Positions 34,244 to 42,003 of a DNA stretch of 64,000 nucleotides are shown piece after piece. The notes beneath the pieces were generated by a model. The model did not search any database, had not been told where the DNA came from, and was given only the letters and a program-made list of their open reading frames with translations. Source of the stretch: PHOS-HE28 sp008016945 (GTDB lineage Bacteria; Bacteroidota; Bacteroidia; Flavobacteriales_F; PHOS-HE28); contig CAUJED010000104.1 of the NCBI GenBank assembly GCA_963169535.1, positions 29,203 through 93,202 on the forward strand. Direction: 5' to 3'. The position numbers were made by a program, and so were the translations under genes. Position 1 is the first letter of the stretch; the number at the start of each line of letters is the position of its first letter.

Positions 34244-35155
34244 CTAAGGCCTTCCCCAGATCCAGGTGATGAGTTCGCGTTGGGCGTCGATGCTCAGGTG
34301 CAAGGGATCGCGCCAGAAAGCGCGGTCGGTGGGGAAGAGCCCGGGCTGGTCCAGGTCCAGTACCGGTGCCATGGTGCGGAGCCGTGCGAGGTACGCCTCG
34401 CGTGCGGGGCTCAGGCCGGCATCGTGCATGATGCGTTGCAGGTCGGGGTGGGTGGGGTATTCAACGAATAGGAGGCGAGCTCCCTCGGCCGCACAACGAT
34501 CGGCGATATGCTGAAGCTTATCGAACACCGTGCTATCCATGATCCAGTTCTCGGCCACCGCTTGTTCGGCCTCCAGCACGGTGCGCCACTGGTCCTCGCC
34601 GGGCACGTCGTAATGCAAGCTGTTGGGGAAAAGGGCGCTGTAGATGTTCAGCCCGGCCGCTTCGATCACACGGCGGTTGTACATGTACGACCAAGGTTGG
34701 GCAAGTATGGCCGCGGGTTCGGCGTAGATATCGAAGTGCTGTGCGGCATGCATACCGCGGAACGATACCTGGACCACCACGTTCTGTAGGTTGGCCAAGC
34801 TGTCGGCATAGCGGAAGGTGTGATCGATGGTCACATAGTTCCCTCCGGGCACCCCGAGGTTCTGATACGTATCACCGGTCAGGGAGCGTAGGCTGTCCAG
34901 GTCGAAATAGGAGAGGCGGCTATCGCCCAGCAGGATGTTCCTTGCGGGGTGGCGCCGGAAGTCCACCAGCTTCCAAAGCATGTTGCTGAAGGGCATCGTG
35001 CGGCCGCTGTGGTAGAGGTTCTTCTCCTTCAGGTCCCGGGCGATGGGCCCACCGGTATGGTAGAGGCAGTAGGGGTCCACCCAGGCCACCAAAGCGAAAA
35101 GGGCGAGCATGGGCAGCGAGAGCTTCAGGCACTGGATGAGGAAGCGGCGCACCAT
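34244..35155 (-). CDS. SGNH-hydrolase-like membrane-anchored partner of the acyltransferase
   Basis: A 303-residue protein with one N-terminal membrane segment (LIQCLKLSLPMLALFALVAW) and a periplasmic domain. GDSRLSYFD near residue 75 resembles the nucleophile Ser block of SGNH enzymes, and DPLHLS near the C-terminus could hold the Asp and His. It starts 3 nt after the MBOAT stop, so the two are co-transcribed. Such pairs (as in alginate or teichoic-acid acylation) move acyl groups to extracellular polymer. The exact substrate is unknown. Confidence 0.75.
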   Translation of the reverse strand: MVRRFLIQCLKLSLPMLALFALVAWVDPYCLYHTGGPIARDLKEKNLYHSGRTMPFSNMLWKLVDFRRHPARNILLGDSRLSYFDLDSLRSLTGDTYQNLGVPGGNYVTIDHTFRYADSLANLQNVVVQVSFRGMHAAQHFDIYAEPAAILAQPWSYMYNRRVIEAAGLNIYSALFPNSLHYDVPGEDQWRTVLEAEQAVAENWIMDSTVFDKLQHIADRCAAEGARLLFVEYPTHPDLQRIMHDAGLSPAREAYLARLRTMAPVLDLDQPGLFPTDRAFWRDPLHLSIDAQRELITWIWGRP

Positions 35156-35158
35156 GGC

Positions 35159-36604
35159 TCAGAACTGGAAATAGATGAATTCACCACCGCCCAGCGGAGC
35201 ACACACGATGATGATGGCGATGATGGTGTAGTACAAGGCGTAACGCACGGGCTTGGTGGCACGTCCATCGAGCTGTAGGCCGTACTGCTTGGTGCGGCTG
35301 ATCCACTCGATCACCAGGGTGAGGGCGATGCTGAACAGGGCGATGCCGAGGGTAAGGGTACTGGAGATGGCAGGTGCATCGAACAGCGATGGCGAGAACA
35401 CTTCGCTGAACACGGTAAGGGCCTGGTCCATGCTCTGCGCGCGAAAGAACACCCAGGCGATCAAGCAGAGCATGAAGGTGGTGAGCATCTGCACGACCTC
35501 CTTCAGGGAGGGGAGCGCACGGCCCTCGGCCACGGTGCCGCTCATTTTCTTGTGGCGGTCGCTCAAGACCAGCGGGAGGAAGAACGCGGCGTTCAGCGCG
35601 CCCCAGGAAATGAAGGTCCAATCGGCGCCATGCCACAGGCCGCTGACCAGGAAGATGATCATGGTATTGCGCACGAGCATCGCCTTGCTGCCCTTGCTGC
35701 CACCAAGGGGAATGTACAGGTAGTCTCGGAACCAGGTGTTCAAGGAGATGTGCCACCGCCGCCAGAACTCGGCGATATCGCGGGAGAAATAGGGGAAGGC
35801 GAAGTTCCGCATCAACTCCAGGCCGAAGAGTCGTGCACAACCGATGGCGATATCGCTGTACCCGCTGAAATCGCCGTAGATCTGGAAGGCGAACAGCACG
35901 GTGGCCAGCAGGAGCGAGGCCCCATTGTGTTGTTCAGGCGAGGCGTAGATGTGGTTGACGAGTTGTGCACAGTTATCGGCCACCACGATCTTCTTGAACA
36001 GGCCCCAGAGCATTTGGCGAAGGCCATCGCGCGCCATGGCGATATCGAAGGTGCGTTGAGCCTCGAACTGCGGTATCATGTGCCGCGCGCGTTCAATGGG
36101 GCCTGCGAGCATCTGGGGGAAGAAGCTGACGAAGGCGAAGAAGGTGATGGGATGGCGCGTGGCCTCCAGCTGCTTGCGGTACACATCGATGGTGTAGCTC
36201 AGGCTCTGGAAGGTGTAGAAGCTGATGCCCACGGGCAACACCAGGTTCAGCGTGCTCAGGTTGAAGGGTAGTCCCATCACCGTGAAGGCCGCGTGGAAGC
36301 TGGTGATGAAGAAGTCGTAGTACTTGAAGAACCCCAGGAGTCCGAGATTGGCGACGAGGCTGATGGCCAGCAGTGCCTTGCGACGCCGTACATCAGTGGT
36401 GTTGCGCAGGCCGAGGGCCACCAAGTAGTCCGTGCCCGCCGTGAAGTAGAGCAGGCCCAGGTAGCGCCAGTCCCACCAGCCGTAGAACACCGAACCAGAG
36501 AGGATCAGGAAGGCGTTCTGCCACATGAGCCGCTTCCCGAGGGCCCAATAGATCACGAAGACGATCGGGAGGAAGACCGCGAAGTCGATCGAGTTGAAAA
36601 GCAT
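35159..36604 (-). CDS. MBOAT-family O-acyltransferase
   Basis: A 481-residue polytopic membrane protein starting MLFNSIDFAVFLPIVFVIYWAL. It has MBOAT/AlgI-family features: YFTAGTDYLVAL, PVGISFYTFQSLSYTIDVYR, FFPQMLAGPIERA, FSGYSDIAIGCARLFG, EFWRRWHISLNTWFRDYLYIPLGG and the catalytic His in SGLWHGADWTFISWG. It transfers acyl groups across the membrane to a polysaccharide or similar acceptor, working with the SGNH-like protein encoded 3 nt later. The -7 element is at 36684-36691. Confidence 0.93.
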   Translation of the reverse strand: MLFNSIDFAVFLPIVFVIYWALGKRLMWQNAFLILSGSVFYGWWDWRYLGLLYFTAGTDYLVALGLRNTTDVRRRKALLAISLVANLGLLGFFKYYDFFITSFHAAFTVMGLPFNLSTLNLVLPVGISFYTFQSLSYTIDVYRKQLEATRHPITFFAFVSFFPQMLAGPIERARHMIPQFEAQRTFDIAMARDGLRQMLWGLFKKIVVADNCAQLVNHIYASPEQHNGASLLLATVLFAFQIYGDFSGYSDIAIGCARLFGLELMRNFAFPYFSRDIAEFWRRWHISLNTWFRDYLYIPLGGSKGSKAMLVRNTMIIFLVSGLWHGADWTFISWGALNAAFFLPLVLSDRHKKMSGTVAEGRALPSLKEVVQMLTTFMLCLIAWVFFRAQSMDQALTVFSEVFSPSLFDAPAISSTLTLGIALFSIALTLVIEWISRTKQYGLQLDGRATKPVRYALYYTIIAIIIVCAPLGGGEFIYFQF

Positions 36605-36683
36605 CGCTGTGCTGTGGCGAAGGGCCTTGTACGCTGCCGAAGGCGGATGGTTCCACCGACCGTGCTCAAGAATGGGAACGGCC

Positions 36684-36691
36684 CAAAGCTA
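36684..36691 (-). promoter_or_regulatory. -7 element of the MBOAT operon
   Basis: TAGCTTTG on the minus strand, an exact TAnnTTTG match, about 80 nt before the ATG. Confidence 0.5.
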
Positions 36692-36807
36692 CCGGCCGGG
36701 GTAGGTCGGAGAAGGTCCCCTGTCCGGTTGAATTCCATGCGCCGATGTTGATGGGAGCGATGCGGGTCGGCTTCCCAGACGCCCCGCCCACGGTCCTGCC
36801 GAGAATG

Positions 36808-36836
36808 GGAAAGGGCGCGTCCTTCGCGCCCTTTCC
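36808..36836. terminator. Terminator of the glutaryl-CoA dehydrogenase gene
   Basis: GGAAAGGGCGCG, loop TCCTT, CGCGCCCTTTCC: a perfect 12-bp stem, 22 nt past the stop. Confidence 0.8.
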
Positions 36837-36858
36837 GGAGGTTGCCGCTCGAAAGGTT

Positions 36859-38073
36859 CTACTTGAACGCCGCCATGCCCGTCACCTCTGCGCCGGTGAT
36901 CAGCAGGTGGATGTCGTGGGTGCCTTCGTAGGTCACCACGCTCTCCAGGTTCATCATGTGGCGCATGATGGGGTATTCGTTGGTGATGCCCATGCCGCCG
37001 AGGATCTGGCGTGCCTCACGCGCCACCGTCAACGCGAGGTGTACGTTGTTGCGCTTGGCCATGCTGATCTGCTGCGTGGTGGCGCGGCCTTCGTTGCGCA
37101 GGGTGCCCAAACGCCAGGTGAGCAGCTGGGCCTTGGTGATCTCGGTGATCATCTCGGCGAGCTTCTTCTGGGTGAGCTGGAAGGCACCGATGGGTTTGCC
37201 GAACTGGATGCGCTCCTTGCTGTAACGCAGCGCGGTGTCGTAGCACTCCATGGCCACGCCGAGCGTGCCCCAGGCGATGCCATAGCGCGCGCTGTCCAGG
37301 CAGCCCATGGGGGCCCCCAAGCCGCTCTTACCGGGCAGCAGGTTGGCCTTGGGCACCTTCACGTTGTCGAACACCAGTTCGCCGGTGGGGCTGGCGCGGA
37401 GGGAGAGCTTGCCGTGCGTGGTGGGCGTGGTGAAGCCCTCCATGCCGCGTTCCACGATCAGGCCATGGATGCGGCCCTCGGTGTTCTCGGCCTTGGCCCA
37501 TACCACGGCCAGGTCGGCGAAGGGGGCGTTGCTGATCCACATCTTGGCGCCGTTCAGCAGGTAGTGGTCGCCCATGTCCTTGAAGGTGGTGACCATGCCG
37601 CTTGGGTTGCTGCCGAAATCCGGTTCGGTGAGGCCGAAGCAGCCGATCTTCTTACCCTGCACCATGTCGGGCAGCCATTTCTTCTTCTGCTCTTCGCTGC
37701 CATATTTCCAGATCGGGTACATGGCCAGTGAGCCCTGTACGCTGCACAGGCTGCGTAGGCCGCTGTCGCATCGTTCGATCTCCTGCATGATCAGGCCGTA
37801 GCTGATCTGGTCCAGTCCGGGCCCACCGTATTCCGCGGGGACGAACGGGCCGAAGGCGCCGATGTCGGCCAGTCCCGGGATGATGTCCTTGCTGAACTCG
37901 GCCTTCTCGAAACGGTCTTCGATGATGGGCTTCAGGTTGCGGCTCACATGTTGCCGTGCGGTTTCACGGATCAGCTTCTGCTCATCGGTGAGCAGTTCAT
38001 CGACCAGGTAGTGGTCGTGCGCTTGGAACAGGTCGGTGGCGCTTTTGGAAGGGGTCTTGGCGGTCGTGCTCAT
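36859..38073 (-). CDS. Acyl-CoA dehydrogenase, glutaryl-CoA dehydrogenase type
   Basis: A 404-residue FAD enzyme. Features include FGPFVPAEYGGPGLDQISYGL, the FAD-contact segments FGLTEPDFGSNP and MWISNAPFADL, and the C-terminal VTYEGTHDIHLLI with the catalytic Glu placed as in glutaryl-CoA dehydrogenases. SCSVQ-like RSLCSVQGSLAM also fits that group. It oxidises and decarboxylates glutaryl-CoA to crotonyl-CoA at the end of lysine and tryptophan breakdown. This suits the kynurenine genes at 13545-15106, though they are 20 kb away. A -7 element lies 73 nt upstream. Confidence 0.88.
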   Translation of the reverse strand: MSTTAKTPSKSATDLFQAHDHYLVDELLTDEQKLIRETARQHVSRNLKPIIEDRFEKAEFSKDIIPGLADIGAFGPFVPAEYGGPGLDQISYGLIMQEIERCDSGLRSLCSVQGSLAMYPIWKYGSEEQKKKWLPDMVQGKKIGCFGLTEPDFGSNPSGMVTTFKDMGDHYLLNGAKMWISNAPFADLAVVWAKAENTEGRIHGLIVERGMEGFTTPTTHGKLSLRASPTGELVFDNVKVPKANLLPGKSGLGAPMGCLDSARYGIAWGTLGVAMECYDTALRYSKERIQFGKPIGAFQLTQKKLAEMITEITKAQLLTWRLGTLRNEGRATTQQISMAKRNNVHLALTVAREARQILGGMGITNEYPIMRHMMNLESVVTYEGTHDIHLLITGAEVTGMAAFK

Positions 38074-38146
38074 GCGTGGGTGCCGGTGTTCCGGCCGTGG
38101 TGTTGGATGCCCGGTGCGCGGTCATCGTGCTCCCGGTGGCGAGGGG

Positions 38147-38154
38147 CAAAAGTA
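38147..38154 (-). promoter_or_regulatory. -7 element of the glutaryl-CoA dehydrogenase gene
   Basis: TACTTTTG on the minus strand, an exact TAnnTTTG match. Confidence 0.55.
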
Positions 38155-38185
38155 GGAAGCGCCTTGGGCGTGGGCGGCCCCCGGT

Positions 38186-38193
38186 TACCTTCG
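38186..38193 (+). promoter_or_regulatory. -7 element of the DUF4271 gene
   Basis: TACCTTCG, one mismatch from TAnnTTTG, 7 nt before the ATG: a leaderless arrangement. It lies 31 nt from the divergent element at 38147-38154. Confidence 0.5.
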
Positions 38194-38200
38194 CGGACCG

Positions 38201-38875
38201 ATGGGCCCCACCGTGCTCCCTGCCGTCGATCCGCCGCGTGTGGTCGATCCCCTGAACGCGGAGTGGGTCACCGCCCTGCTGTTGGGGGTGGTGGTCCTCA
38301 TGATGTTGATCCAGGTGGGGTCACCGCGCAAGTGGCGGCTGTTGGGCCGGTCCATGTTCAGCATGCGGTTGGGTAAACAGGCCCTGCGGGAGGAGATGGG
38401 GGTGCGCGACCGGGCTTTTCTGGGCCTGTTGTTGGTGGGCACTTCGTTGCTCGCCCTTTTCGGGTACCAGGTGGTCGTGCTCCAGGGTGAGGAAGCGTCG
38501 TACCCGCTCTTGCTTGGTGGTGCGGTGGCCGTGGTGGTGGTCCACTATTTCGTGCTCAATGCATTGGGGTCGATCCTGCGCATCGATGATGGCGTGCAGG
38601 AGTACATCTACACGGGTTTCCTGTTGTTCATCCTGGCCGGTCTGGTGGTACTGCCCATGGTGGTGCTGATCGCCTATCAACCCCGGTGGCGCGATCAGGC
38701 GGTGGCCGCCGGAGGGTTCTTGCTGGGGCTGCTGCTCCTGTACCGCTGGGTGCGGGGCGGATGGATCGGCCTGGGTGAAGGCGTGCCGGTCCGCTATATA
38801 ATTCTTTACTTTTGCGCCGCCGAATTGATGCCTGTGTTGTTGGTCATCGATCACTTGCGCGATCCGGCCTCATAG
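38201..38875 (+). CDS. DUF4271 membrane protein
   Basis: A 224-residue protein with about six membrane segments (VTALLLGVVVLMMLIQV, FLGLLLVGTSLLALFGY, LLLGGAVAVVVVHYFVL, GFLLFILAGLVVLPMVVLI, AGGFLLGLLLLYRWV, YIILYFCAAELMPVLLVI). The final segment matches the signature of DUF4271 proteins, which sit before uroporphyrinogen-III synthase in many Bacteroidota, as here. No activity is known; a role tied to haem synthesis or membrane assembly is only suggested by position. Confidence 0.88.
   Translation: MGPTVLPAVDPPRVVDPLNAEWVTALLLGVVVLMMLIQVGSPRKWRLLGRSMFSMRLGKQALREEMGVRDRAFLGLLLVGTSLLALFGYQVVVLQGEEASYPLLLGGAVAVVVVHYFVLNALGSILRIDDGVQEYIYTGFLLFILAGLVVLPMVVLIAYQPRWRDQAVAAGGFLLGLLLLYRWVRGGWIGLGEGVPVRYIILYFCAAELMPVLLVIDHLRDPAS
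38807..38814 (+). promoter_or_regulatory. Internal -7 element ahead of hemD
   Basis: TACTTTTG, an exact TAnnTTTG match inside the end of the DUF4271 gene, 85 nt before hemD. It may give hemD its own promoter. Confidence 0.45.
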
Positions 38876-38899
38876 CCACCACTTACCCAAGCCCTGGCC

Positions 38900-39649
38900 T
38901 TGAAGATCAAGACCATCCTCGTATCGCAGCCGGCCCCCACGGACGAGAGATCGCCGTATTACGACCTGGCGAAGAAATATGGGTTGACGATCGACTTCCG
39001 CCCCTTCATCAAGGTGGAGGCGGTACCCGCGCAGGATTTCCGGCAGGAACGCATCAACATCCTGGACCACACGGCCATCGTGCTCACCAGTCGGAACGCG
39101 GTGGACCACTTCTTCCGGATGTGCAAGGAGATGCGGATCACGGTGCCCGAGACCATGAAGTATTTCTGCGTGAGCGAGAGCGTGGCGTATTACGTGCAGA
39201 AGTACATCGTCTTCCGTAAGCGCAAGGTGTTCATCGGCAAGCAGACCTTCGGCGACCTGATGGACGTGATCAAGAAGCACAAGGAAGAGAAGTTCCTGGT
39301 GCCATGCAGCGACATTCAGAAGGGCGAGATCCCCACGTTGTTGGACAAGGCGAACGTGACATACACCAACGCGGTATTCTACCGTACCGTGGCCTGCGAC
39401 CTGAGCGATCTCAAGGGGTTCAAGTACGACATGCTGGTGTTCTTCAGCCCCGGAGGGGTGGAGAGCCTGAAGAAGAACTTCCCGAAATTCAAGCAGGAAG
39501 GGGTCTTCGTCGCGGCCTTCGGCCCCACCACGGCCAAGGCCGTGCGCGAGAACGGCCTTCGGCTCGACCTGGAGGCCCCGCTCCCCGAGGCTCCGAGCAT
39601 GACCGGTGCCATGGAGATCTTCATCAAGCGCGAGGCCAAGAAGAAGTGA
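38900..39649 (+). CDS. hemD: Uroporphyrinogen-III synthase, TTG start
   Basis: Closes hydroxymethylbilane into uroporphyrinogen III in haem synthesis. The 249-residue protein matches the Bacteroidota form: KIKTILVSQPAPTDERSPYYDLAKKYG at the start, IVLTSRNAVDHFFRMCKEM, YFCVSESVAYYVQKY, FYRTVACDLSDL and FFSPGGVESLKKNF. The reading frame must begin at TTG (38900), since the conserved N-terminus follows at once and there is no suitable ATG. It lies 24 nt after DUF4271. Confidence 0.88.
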   Translation: MKIKTILVSQPAPTDERSPYYDLAKKYGLTIDFRPFIKVEAVPAQDFRQERINILDHTAIVLTSRNAVDHFFRMCKEMRITVPETMKYFCVSESVAYYVQKYIVFRKRKVFIGKQTFGDLMDVIKKHKEEKFLVPCSDIQKGEIPTLLDKANVTYTNAVFYRTVACDLSDLKGFKYDMLVFFSPGGVESLKKNFPKFKQEGVFVAAFGPTTAKAVRENGLRLDLEAPLPEAPSMTGAMEIFIKREAKKK

Positions 39650-39701
39650 GCGCGGCCATCCCCAGGCCAACCGTTCATCGATCTCCGCTCGCCCATACGC
39701 C

Positions 39702-40085
39702 ATGGAGCGACCTACCTTCCGCAAACACGAACGCCTCACGGGCCGTCTCCGCCTGCAAGAGGTGGTCACCCATGGGCGTTCGGTGCATGAGTCGCCCATC
39801 AAGCTCATTGGCAGGATCATGGAGCTACCTACTTCCGCCCCGGCCCAGGTGGCCTTCGCCATTCCCAAGCGGTACATGCGGCTGGCGGTGCACCGTAACC
39901 GCATGCGGCGACTCATGCGCGAGGCCTATCGGCTTCACAAGGCCACCTACCATGCCCGGCTGCGCGAGGCGGGCGCGCAGTGCGCTTGGTTGTTCATATA
40001 CCAATCCAAGGAGCCGTTGACGCTTGCGGAGACACGCCAGAAAATAACCCGGTCGCTGGACCGTTGGATGGAAAAGCATGGGTAA
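39702..40085 (+). CDS. rnpA: Ribonuclease P protein component
   Basis: Protein subunit of RNase P, which matures tRNA 5' ends together with its RNA. The 127-residue basic protein starts MERPTFRKHERLTGR. It has FRKHERL, VAFAIPKRYMRLAVHRNRMRRLMREAYRL (the RNR signature) and a final helix. The start was set at 39702 by family length. Its stop overlaps the yidD start by 8 nt. Confidence 0.95.
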   Translation: MERPTFRKHERLTGRLRLQEVVTHGRSVHESPIKLIGRIMELPTSAPAQVAFAIPKRYMRLAVHRNRMRRLMREAYRLHKATYHARLREAGAQCAWLFIYQSKEPLTLAETRQKITRSLDRWMEKHG

Positions 40086-40320
40086 GCTCCTGGCGCTACC
40101 GTTGATCGGCCTGGTACACCTGTACCGGTTGGTGCTTTCTCCGCTTTTGCCCGGGGCCTGCCGGTACACGCCCAGCTGCTCCGAGTACGGTCTCGAAGCC
40201 TTGCGTACGCATGGCGCCTTTCGTGGTGGCCTCCTTACGCTCAAGCGCATCCTATCTTGTCATCCCTGGGGCGGCCATGGCCATGATCCCGTTCCGCAAG
40301 CACCGAAGAAACATGGATAA
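40078..40320 (+). CDS. yidD: Membrane protein insertion efficiency factor YidD
   Basis: An 80-residue protein, MGKLLALPLIGLVHLYRLVLSPLLPG..., with the family hallmarks CRYTPSCSEYGLEAL and ILSCHPWGGHGHDPVP. It helps membrane-protein insertion with YidC. Length is normal. It overlaps rnpA by 8 nt (ATGGGTAA) and the protease gene by 8 nt (ATGGATAA), suggesting translational coupling of all three. Confidence 0.95.
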   Translation: MGKLLALPLIGLVHLYRLVLSPLLPGACRYTPSCSEYGLEALRTHGAFRGGLLTLKRILSCHPWGGHGHDPVPQAPKKHG

Positions 40321-41995
40321 GCAGCAGCACACACGCATGTCGAAATGGAGGACCTGGTCGATGGGTTTGGTCATCGTGAGCGGTGGCGCCTTCACCATTT
40401 CCGCGGCGGACAGCTACTTCGAGATCAGCAAGAACCTGGAGATCTTCACCGAGCTGTACAAGGAGCTGAACATCTATTACGTGGATGACACGCAGCCCGG
40501 CAAGTTGATGAAGACGGGCATCGATGCGATGCTCAACTCGCTGGATCCGTACACCCAGTACATCCCCGAGAGCGACATGGAGGACTACCGCTTCATGACC
40601 ACCGGGCAGTATGGCGGCGTAGGAGCGCTGATCAAACGGCAGAACGACCGGGTGTACGTGAGTGATCCGTACGAAGGCTATCCGGCCATGAAGGCGGGCA
40701 TCTGGGCGGGCGATGAGATCATTGAAGTGGACGGTCGGCGGATCGCGGGCATGGAGACCGATGAGGTGAGCAAGCTGCTCAAAGGACAGGCGGGCAGTAC
40801 GGTGAAGGTGATCACCCAGCGGCAGGGCATGGAGCCTGTTACCCACACCCTTACACGGGAGGAGATCAAGATCCCCGATGTGCCTTACAAGGGCATGATC
40901 GACCACGCGAACAAGGTGGGATACATCAAACTGAACAGCTTCACCCAGACCGCCGGACAGGAGGTGCGCAACGCGTTGAAGGAACTGAAGGAGCAAGGTG
41001 CGCAGAAGATCCTGTTCGACCTGCGTGGCAATGGCGGAGGATTGTTGCGCGAGGCGGTGAACATCGTGAACCTGTTCGTTCCCAAGAACGAATTGGTGGT
41101 GGAAACGCGCGGTAAGATCCCCGAGTGGGATAAGACGTACAAGACGCTTAGCGAGCCGCTGGACGCCACCATTCCGCTGGTGGTGTTGGTTGATGGGCAG
41201 AGCGCGAGCGCCAGCGAGATCGTGAGCGGCGCCTTGCAGGATCTCGACCGTGCGGTGATCGTGGGCGATCGCACCTATGGGAAAGGCCTGGTGCAGCAGA
41301 CACGGGATCTGTTCTACAACAGCAAGTTGAAGGTGACCGTGGCGAAGTACTACATCCCCAGTGGCCGCTGCATCCAGAAGCTGGACTATTCGCACCGGGA
41401 TAGCACGGGTAAGGTGGAGGAGGTGAAGGAGGCGGCCATCGCGGAGTTCAAGACACGGAATGGACGTCCGGTGTTCGATGGCCGCGGGATCCTACCCGAT
41501 GTGGAGGTGGTGGATCCCGAGCTGGCCAAGGTGGTAGGGGGGCTGTACGCCAAGGATCTCTTCTTCGATTTCGCCACCAAGTACCGGATCACCCACCCGG
41601 AGATCGGCCCTGCAGAGGAGTTCCGGATCACCGACGGGCTGTACCAGGAGTTCGTGGATTTCGTCAAGGACAAGAAGTTCGATTACGAAACGGAGACCAT
41701 GGACGCCTTCAAGAAGCTGGAGGAAGTGGCCAAACGCGAGCGGTACTACGATCATGCGAAGGCCCAGCTCGAAGCCCTACACGCCGAGCTGGCACCGGAC
41801 CGCACGGAGGAGCTAACGCGATTCCGCGTGGATATCGAAGAGGTGTTGCGCAACGAGATCGTGGGCCGCTATCACTTCCAAACGGGCCGTGCCAAGGCCG
41901 CATTGGTGACCGATCCCGTGGTGAGGTCGGGCTTGGAAGTGCTCAACAGCGCCCGTTACAACGAAGTGCTCACGGCGACGAAACCCGGTAAATAG
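40313..41995 (+). CDS. C-terminal processing protease (S41, CtpA family)
   Basis: A 560-residue membrane-anchored periplasmic protease. After an N-terminal segment (WSMGLVIVSGGAFTISAADSY) come a helical part ending NSLDPYTQYIPESDMEDYR, a PDZ domain (GVGALIKRQNDRVYVSDPYEGYPAMKAGIWAGDEIIEVDG), then the S41 core with ILFDLRGNGGGLLREAV, the Ser in DGQSASASEI and the Lys in RTYGKGLVQ. The start at 40313 overlaps yidD by 8 nt. Confidence 0.94.
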   Translation: MDKQQHTRMSKWRTWSMGLVIVSGGAFTISAADSYFEISKNLEIFTELYKELNIYYVDDTQPGKLMKTGIDAMLNSLDPYTQYIPESDMEDYRFMTTGQYGGVGALIKRQNDRVYVSDPYEGYPAMKAGIWAGDEIIEVDGRRIAGMETDEVSKLLKGQAGSTVKVITQRQGMEPVTHTLTREEIKIPDVPYKGMIDHANKVGYIKLNSFTQTAGQEVRNALKELKEQGAQKILFDLRGNGGGLLREAVNIVNLFVPKNELVVETRGKIPEWDKTYKTLSEPLDATIPLVVLVDGQSASASEIVSGALQDLDRAVIVGDRTYGKGLVQQTRDLFYNSKLKVTVAKYYIPSGRCIQKLDYSHRDSTGKVEEVKEAAIAEFKTRNGRPVFDGRGILPDVEVVDPELAKVVGGLYAKDLFFDFATKYRITHPEIGPAEEFRITDGLYQEFVDFVKDKKFDYETETMDAFKKLEEVAKRERYYDHAKAQLEALHAELAPDRTEELTRFRVDIEEVLRNEIVGRYHFQTGRAKAALVTDPVVRSGLEVLNSARYNEVLTATKPGK

Positions 41996-42003
41996 GACCT
42001 AAG

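Noticed and set aside
34009..34269. 86-codon frame in the gap after the giant gene
   Set aside because: Runs into the 3' end of the opposite SGNH-like gene and shows no pattern.
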